Shown here: one piece after another, positions 57,730 through 64,000 of the stretch
Numbering within the stretch: position 1 is the first letter of the stretch
Layout of the letters: each line of letters begins with the position of its first letter
NCBI GenBank assembly: GCA_011009095.1
Contig: VTPC01091310.1
Location: 102,467 to 166,466, forward strand
Origin: Ignelater luminosus
Taxonomy: Eukaryota > Arthropoda > Insecta > Coleoptera > Elateridae
DNA: 64,000 nucleotides
Direction: 5' to 3'
Made by a program: the position numbers and the translations under genes
Notes under the pieces: model-generated
Told to the model about the DNA's origin: nothing
Databases searched by the model: none
What the model saw: the letters and a program-made list of their open reading frames with translations, nothing else

Positions 57730-59213
57730 ATGACAGAACCTTCTCCAGCTGACAGTAAGAAAGCAGTAAAATCTTTATCCCTGTTAAATAAATATGGTAA
57801 AATTACTGAGTTGGCTCCATATAAATTGAGAATTACTAACAATAATATAACAGTAGTATTAGATAAAGTGTTAATGATAATAACGTTATTAATTATTAGT
57901 GGGGTAGGGGTTGTTAAGATGTCAATTGTGACGTATTTGCCTGTTTTCTGGATTATAAAACGGCTTTTGATCAATGCCAACACGATGAAATGATAACAAC
58001 GTCGAAAGAGGCAAGCATTGACTCAATGAACATCAGAATTTAACTAATTTGTACTGGGGGCAAAAAGCGGCAGTACGAGTAGACAATCAATTCACACGAC
58101 CCGTAGCGATACAGCGGAGAGTTAGGCAGTGCTGTGTGCTGTCAGCTGTACTATTTAATCTCTATGCAGAACATATCTTTAGAGATGCATTGAAAGGAGT
58201 TACAATTAGTATTAAGATAAATGGCCAAGTGATCAATAATCAATAATATACGTTATGTTGGTGATAGGGTACTGATAACAAATAACTTTGGTGATCTAAA
58301 AAAAACAAAATTCATGGTAGTCAGTAAAACTCCACAACAAACAAATAATCTCACGGTTAACGATCAAACAATCTAACATGTCAAAAACTTCGTATACCTA
58401 GGTACTGTAATGTCAGAGACTTGGGATCACTCGATTGAGATTGAAAACCGTATTGAAAGAGCCAGAGATACTTTTATTAGAATGAAATGAGTCGAGAGTT
58501 GGACCATGTCGAAGAATACTGAAGACCGGATTAGAGCTTTCGAAATGTGGGTATTTCGTAGAATTCTCCGAATTTCTTGGGTTGATCACATCCCTAACAT
58601 TGAAGTACTCCCAAGAATGAAATGCCAACCCGAGGTAATGGCGGCAGTTAAGAGACGGAAGCTTGAATACCTTGGGCACGTCATGAGAGGTATTCAAATA
58701 CTTAGGAAAAAACTTACAAATATACGGTTCTGAATGGGCGTGGTCCCATTTTAACCTTTCTAGCATATACTCTAGAATACATAAATTTACGTCGTGAAAG
58801 AATTGGTACATACAGGCTATCAGCTGGATGCCAAAACAAGCCATTTCCGAACTCAGCTTGCTGCTATATCTTTCATCGGCTTGCAAGTAATTAAAATTGC
58901 TGTTATATTTATATTGGAAGCAATATATCGTACTTGCAAACTTCAAGACAGCACCGAACTGTTCCCGATATAATCAAAAAATCAAAAGATATTCACACGA
59001 CTTTGTTAAATGCAACTTGCGTGTTACTGAAAGAATTTCAAATTCAGATTCACTACTGTATATTTCACTACGAATTATTTTTTGTTCTTTTTATTTAAAA
59101 GTTTAAAAACAGAAAATTGCACAAACTATGTATGGTTGAAAACATATTACTTCATCTTTGATATATCAAAAGTAATACTTTTCGCAATCGTATGTGGTTC
59201 TACAATAGATCAG
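57730..59213 (+). pseudogene. Gustatory receptor first exon 3c, interrupted by an RTE fragment
   Basis: The N-terminal part is open (MTEPSPADSKKAVKSLSLLN, ITELAPYKLRITNN) to about 57920. A LINE fragment follows, then Gr sequence resumes at about 58735 (GCGTGGTCCCATTTTAACC = GHGPILT) with stops and frameshifts. It ends in an undamaged stretch, FFLFKSLKTENCTNYVWLKT then YYFIFDISKVILFAIVCGST, with donor CAG|GTAAGA at 59213. The partner of pseudo-exon 42990 in array 2. Confidence 0.88.
57935..58732 (+). mobile_element. RTE-type LINE fragment inside pseudo-exon 3c
   Basis: Encodes CFLDYKTAFDQCQHDEMI (RT motif A region), RRVRQCCVLSAVLFNLYAEH (GCxLSPxLFNLY block), YLGTVMSETWDHSIEIENRI, and FRRILRISWVDHIPNIEVL with RRKLEYLGHVMRG. 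These are RTE/BovB-like reverse-transcriptase C-terminal motifs. Both ends are truncated and the frames are broken. Confidence 0.82.
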
Positions 59214-59530
59214 GTAAGATACTCAACAGTTCTTCATATTTACACACTCGACAAGTTCCGATTACGTTATCCATTTGTATACCGGTATGATTTCATATTT
59301 TGACTTTTAATCAATATATTGTATGCAAATACTACATAATAAACAGAGACACATTTTGATAAAAAGGAAAACATTCAAATACGAGGTTTCTGAGATATTT
59401 TTTTTATGTAATAAATCAAATAAAATTCAAGTGCGTATTAAAATGGTAGGTTCACTAACTAAATTATTTTCTAATATGTTATGCAACAGTAGAATACAAT
59501 AATAACAGCAAGCCTTCACTAAAGAAAAAG
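59214..59530. other. Spacer upstream of exon 3d
   Basis: 317 bp, AT-rich; presumably contains the promoter of exon 3d, but no motif is recognisable. Confidence 0.35.
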
Positions 59531-60421
59531 ATGTTTGCTTCTAACAACGTTATTGATACTGTAACACCATTACACATTTGTGGAAGAATAATTGGATTAG
59601 CACCATACAAATTAGAAATTAAAAATGGAAAGATAGTACTAACACCAGACAGAATTCTAATTCTACTGAGAGTAATTACTATTACTGCCATATCTCGTTT
59701 GCTCGATATATCATCGTGGGGAATAGAAGATGGGAAAAACTACGGTGTTATTTTAATATTCATGTACCATTTATTACAATTAAGTAATATGATTATATGC
59801 GATCTGCACATTATTACTGCATATTTCCATAGGCGAAATATGGTACAATTATTAGAAAGTCTTATGAATATAGACAGAATTTTTGAAAATTTAAAAATAA
59901 AACTTCCACATAAAAAACAAAAAGTTCTAGCAACAGCTTTCATTTTGACACACATTCTTAAATTATTTATATTGGGAGCATGGATGTTAAGTGTAAACCA
60001 TATTGATGATGAACATTATTTGGATGCTTTGAATGTGATATTTATTACTATCGGTTCAAGCATACATGTACAATACGCAATATTTCTAATGATAATAACT
60101 AGTCGGTTTAGAGTGCTGAATGAACAGAAACGCTCTTTGATTATTGAATCAAGTCAAATATGGGAATCTCAATTTTTAAAATTCAAACATATTCATTTCA
60201 AGCTGATTGAAATAACTCGATGTGTGAATTATATATTCCAACAACAAATTTTATTGAGATTCATAACATTGTACATAACACTGAATTATGGTTCGTTTTA
60301 TATATTTAAAAATTTGAATGTTGAGGATTTACAATTTACTGGATTTCGAACATATTTGTTACTGTCTGATGTAATGGAGATCATAACAATATCAGCAGCT
60401 TCTGGTATTATTATAGATCAG
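59531..60421 (+). CDS. Gustatory receptor, alternative first exon 3d of array 3
   Basis: 297 codons up to CAG|GTAACT (phase 0), giving 371 residues with the shared exons 2.6 kb downstream. It has RIIGLAPYKLEIKNGK (about residues 18-33), AYFHRRNMVQLLESLMNIDR, KLPHKKQKVLATAFI, HVQYAIFLMIITSRFRVLNE, and TYLLLSDVMEIITISAASGI before the donor. It is clearly more diverged from the other exons of arrays 2/3 and closer in details to 19853 of array 1. No counterpart is seen in array 2. An alternative reading runs 37 codons past the donor to a stop at 60535, but this lacks the TM7 signature. Confidence 0.88.
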
Positions 60422-60986
60422 GTAACTTTTTTATTAATGCTGATAAATAGAAGATATTATTTAAATGTCTTACAAGAGACCACCAGCATCTCTATTATTA
60501 GTTTTCTTACTCTTTGCAACTATTTATTTGCATAAAACAAAAAATATCTTAAACTGCTTTAAGTATCAATAACAAAAATATCGGGTGATTATAAATGAAT
60601 GAAGATATTTGGTTGATCTTCCTTAACGAACTTCTATCGTAGTTCTATAAATTTATTATTCCGCTCTTAAATCATATTTAATCATCCTAGAATGGTTGGA
60701 TAATACAGATTAACTAACTGTACGTATTTATTATGGAAATGTTATTTCTATTACATTAGCCGACATAATCTGAATTTAAAGCAACAGTATGAAACTTCAG
60801 GGTATACTCGATCATCTTTTGAATTACTTCATAACATCATTTGTTGAAATATACGTAGAAATTCCCTTTCATGTCATTTAATAATAATCACCTAATGGAA
60901 TTCATCGTTTGTTTCTAAAATTGGCAAAACCAGCGTAAACTAGACTAAAAATGTCAATTGCCTTGTCAAATTAAATTTGTATTATA
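60422..60986. other. Array-3 intron segment
   Basis: 565 bp without recognised features. Confidence 0.35.
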
Positions 60987-61982
60987 CCGGGTGTTCGACA
61001 ACTGAGACGAAAATGTTTATAGCAGAAAGTTTCTGGATGCATAATTGCTCCTCAATTTAAGAACTTTAAATCTGACAACATAGACCGACCATACAAGCAA
61101 TAATTGTGAAGATCCAGTAACCAAACAAGCCTCACTTGATTTATTTAAGATGTAAAATTAATAAACTTATAATTTACAAATTTACTCAAATTGATCGTAA
61201 AAATTAAACTTAATATAACTTAGTTTAACAAATGTTCAAATTGTCTTCGTTATCTTCCAGGCAGGCAAGGTGGTTGCTCGCGATGGTACTGCATTATTAA
61301 AATTTCTAAGAATTTGTACAATAATTAATTTCACACTGTTCATTATTCGTGCTTGTAAATCTTTTAGATTTTCTGGAGATGTTTGGTAAACATTTTCTTT
61401 CAAAAAAACTCCAAGAGATTTAAATCAAGGAATCGCGGCCACCACGATGTAGGGCTATTACGACCTGCCCAACGCTGCGAAAGATTTTCGTTCAAGCATT
61501 TACTGACGTTATAGGCATAATCAGCTGGTTCACCATCATGTATCCAGATCAGTCCATTTCGTAAATTGAGTGGAAAATCGTCTATCAGTTTATTAGTGAA
61601 TTGAAAATAATTTTCTCTATTCAGGCGTTGCGGTAAAAAGTGAGATCCAATAATGTTGCCTGCTAGTACTCCTATCCAAACACTTAAACACAATCTGACC
61701 TGGTTTTCGTGAGCCTATTGTGACAATTAAAAATGACGCCTCTTGAGAAAAAATGGCTTCAGTTCACAATTGTTGATATATCCTTTCATAATATTGCAAG
61801 TGCCAGGTGTAACCCATGCTGCTTTTTATTTTACAAAGTACTTTTTGTTCAAAATTTCCAACTTTGATTGCCTCGCGAAGAAAAAGAAGACGTCGACGAA
61901 CATTTTCGTATTACTTTTCTTTTCAGTTTTAGTCGGGAAATCTTACTACGTGAAGCTGTTCTGCCAATTGCCGAACACCCTG
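60987..61982 (-). mobile_element. Mariner/Tc-superfamily element relic
   Basis: Left end CCGGGTGTTCGACAACTGAG and inverted right end CAATTGCCGAACACCCTG, flanked by TA. The minus-strand frame 61693-61400 reads VWIGVLAGNIIGSHFLPQRL, FQFTNKLIDDFPLNLRN, IWIHDGEPADYAYNVSKCLN and LDLNLLEFF. These correspond to the HDGxPAH and SPDLNPLDFF catalytic motifs of a DDE transposase family common in insects. Both motifs carry substitutions, and the N-terminal half is lost. Confidence 0.78.
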
Positions 61983-63063
61983 TATACAAGGTATCTCACT
62001 TAAGCTGATTTCGTCCTAATTCTGTTATTTATACAGCCACGTCAAAAATCCCAAAAACTGTTCCTTTTGATACCAGACGTTCCCTCAACTAATTGTATTT
62101 CCTCTTATAAAGGATGTTGCATGTACGCCTAACTTAATTTAAATCTTTTATCTTAAACACGATTCCCCTGTTAATATATTTACGTATTTGAGATACTCGC
62201 GGAATTTACTTTTCAACATCTTAAGTCTAGTATAAAAAAAGAAATATAATCTAAGCACGTTTGCAAACTTATCAACTTCTTTCCTAAACAATCATAGGTC
62301 AGTAGAATATCATGACTAACATTTTCTAAAATCTCTCTAGTTCCGTAAAGATATTCAGATGGACCCTATCGTCTCTAGCAAAAAGAAAATTCTAATAAAA
62401 ACGTTTCGACCTTGCGAGAAGTAAACGTAAAGGTTTGAATATATCAAGAATGTCTGACGGAAGCTTCTTGAATCCAATGATGAAGAGATTAAGATATTCT
62501 AGGGTTAGAAAGGAAAAAGAATCGGACGACAACTCTTCAACATACTGCTTTTAATACTTTCAGGAAGCCTAGACAGTATTTTTCGACTCAAAACAGCTAA
62601 ACCTCTCTGCAACCAGAAACGGGAACTTCGAGAAAGGATAGTGAAAGACTCTCAGAAATTTAATTCAGATCTCAGAAAATTAGAACAACTATGTAGAAAA
62701 AAAGATTTCATTTGACAATTTTTCTACGATGTCTGGAACAGGAAAGTTACGGGCCTTTGCCAGGCAGAAATACGCAATTGCTAAGAAAAGCAAAAGTTGG
62801 AGCACAAGTATAAATCTTCATATTAACCAGAGAGGTCACGTTCGAGTAAACCACGGGTCTTAATTGTAACGCGCTTCTCGAACACATTTTATCATGAAGT
62901 AATACCGTAACAAATTTTGTAAAGAGTACTACAAGTACTGGACTTTCTATAATTATTCGTCTTCATACTATGTAATTAGGTTGTTAGCTTATAATTAATA
63001 TGCAAACCTCCATAATAAATAAATAGTAAGATTATTAGTAAAATACCAAATGTATTTTTTCAG
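61983..63063. other. Array-3 intron before the shared exons
   Basis: The part from about 62810 resembles the corresponding intron of array 2 (from about 44520). It ends with the acceptor TATTTTTTCAG. No further first exon. Confidence 0.5.
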
Positions 63064-63661
63064 GCAAATTCTACCGCGTATTTTGAAGAAGGTGTTAGTT
63101 CATTTAAGCATGACCGGCAAATAAATAAACAGGTTATAATTTTCTAGCCAAAAAGGCAATAATTTATATTTTTTACTTTCTAGATGCAATTGTTTTCTCT
63201 GCAGATGCTTCACAATAAATTATCCTTGACTGTTTGCGGATGTTTTAATTTGGAATACTCCCTTATAATAAAGGTAAGCAAACAATCAGCCATTTACCAT
63301 GGAGAATGTCCGAACGTATAAGTAATTTGCATGCTATAAACAGTCAAGAATCAAAATAGAATATTCACGCAAATAAACAAGGCAGACAACAAAAGTACTT
63401 ACGTGAGGATAATAATCTTGCTGGTGGCACCACTGTCGTTTGTCTTTCATCAAGAATAGCTAAATTCAATGCAAACATTTATGCTTGCAAGAATGATCTT
63501 CACTTACTTGTACTTATAAAACCTTCTTTTTATAATATATCAAAATTATGTCAGATTTCAAACAGATTTAATAATTTTATATTATCAAATTTCAGATTCT
63601 GGCAGCTGTAGTTACCAACTTAGTAGTTCTCCTACAATTTTACGCAATAATTGAAGAATAG
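63064..63661 (+). CDS. Shared C-terminal exons of Gr array 3 (exons 2-4)
   Basis: Phase-0 exons 63064-63132 (69 bp, ANSTAYFEEGVSSFKHDRQI...), 63184-63273 (90 bp, MQLFSLQMLHNKLSLTVCGC...) and 63596-63661 (66 bp, ILAAVVTNLVVLLQFYAIIE..., TAG). Exons 3 and 4 are almost identical to those of array 2; exon 2 is the most changed. The introns are 51 and 322 bp. These exons supply TM7 and the C-terminus for 51058 and 59531. The final motif is TNLVVLLQF, again with Asn for Tyr. Confidence 0.9.
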
Positions 63662-64000
63662 TCAGAAAATATCGTGAAGCTTGAAAAGTAGCATTCGCAG
63701 TATGAGCATCCAATGTACCTGTGAAGCTCGAGTAGTTCAGAAAAGAAATACGTCTGTACCAACTTAAAGTTTCAAAATACATAATGAAGAACAATTATAG
63801 TATAGTATTTATTGTAGTATAATACTTCAGCTATTTTGTTAAATTATTTAAAGAGCAATATAACAAGCTTATGCTTACTAACTATATATCCGCTTTATAA
63901 CTTACACTTTTAGTAGATCTTTGGACAGGATTGTGTTATAAATTGTTTAATAATAGGACATTTTCCTAGCTTCCATAAAGCAGACCATTTTCCAGACTTG
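63662..64000. other. 3' flank of Gr array 3
   Basis: Aligned in pieces to the flank of array 2 up to the window end (TAGCTTCCATAAAGCAGACC), so the duplicated block extends beyond the window. No AATAAA is found at the position used in array 2. Confidence 0.5.

Noticed and set aside
7965-60421. Reading the receptors as odorant receptors (7tm_6)
   Set aside because: The N-terminal GLAPYxL block, the pre-TM7 FDxSE block and the C-terminal HNKL...QF signature fit gustatory receptors. No Or signature was seen.
1-64000. CRISPR arrays, bacterial operons or prophage
   Set aside because: Introns, insect receptor families, a eukaryotic tRNA without encoded CCA, and poly(A) signals show a eukaryotic nuclear sequence. 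No spaced short-repeat arrays were seen.

Overview
This is an AT-rich window of an insect nuclear genome. The coding genes are split by GT-AG introns, the largest gene family is the insect gustatory receptor (Gr) family, and the intervening DNA is packed with insect-type DNA transposons (mariner, Ginger-like, Harbinger-type, Tc1-like, foldback elements) plus one copia LTR retrotransposon. The order is not certain. Large Gr loci with several alternative first exons are known from beetles and flies, and I lean weakly to a beetle.

Layout. (1) 979-5465: five exons of a Golgi-type carbohydrate sulfotransferase on the + strand, with a 3.3 kb last intron holding a foldback element with a 158-bp minisatellite. 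(2) 6401-7207: a small unidentified coiled-coil gene on the - strand. (3) 7965-63661: the main content, three consecutive Gr loci, all on the + strand. Each consists of several large first exons of about 890-945 bp (TM1-6 region), each starting with ATG and ending in a phase-0 splice donor. Each set is followed by only one group of three small phase-0 exons that encode the receptor C-terminus. Array 1 has first exons at 7965 (pseudo), 9517, 16673 and 19853, with shared exons 25259-26047. Array 2 has first exons at 29322, 37225, 40773 and 42990 (pseudo), with shared exons 45368-46985. Array 3 has first exons at 51058, 52718 (pseudo), 57730 (pseudo) and 59531, with shared exons 63064-63661. The inferred logic is alternative promoters, each variable first exon being spliced to a common C-terminus, as in Drosophila Gr28b, Gr39a and Gr23a. 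The window therefore encodes eight apparently intact receptor isoforms of about 371-387 residues and four pseudo first exons.

Arrays 2 and 3 are a tandem duplication of one ancestral array. Their first exons correspond in order (37225/51058, 40773/52718, 42990/57730). Upstream blocks, intron ends, shared exons and 3' flanks also match. The copies have decayed differently: one member is dead in array 3 only, another is dead in both, and 59531 has no partner in array 2.

Transposons fill the long introns of these loci: six mariner copies, all with visible lesions; a Ginger-like integrase element with an assembly gap; several TA-flanked foldback elements or MITEs; a TAA-flanked MITE; RTE-type and other LINE pieces; a copia element with 204-bp LTRs; and a fragment of a multicopy protein of unknown class at 32635-34057. 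A tRNA-Cys(GCA) gene lies in an array-1 intron. An orphan terminal exon of an unidentified gene lies at 26629-26724, between arrays 1 and 2.
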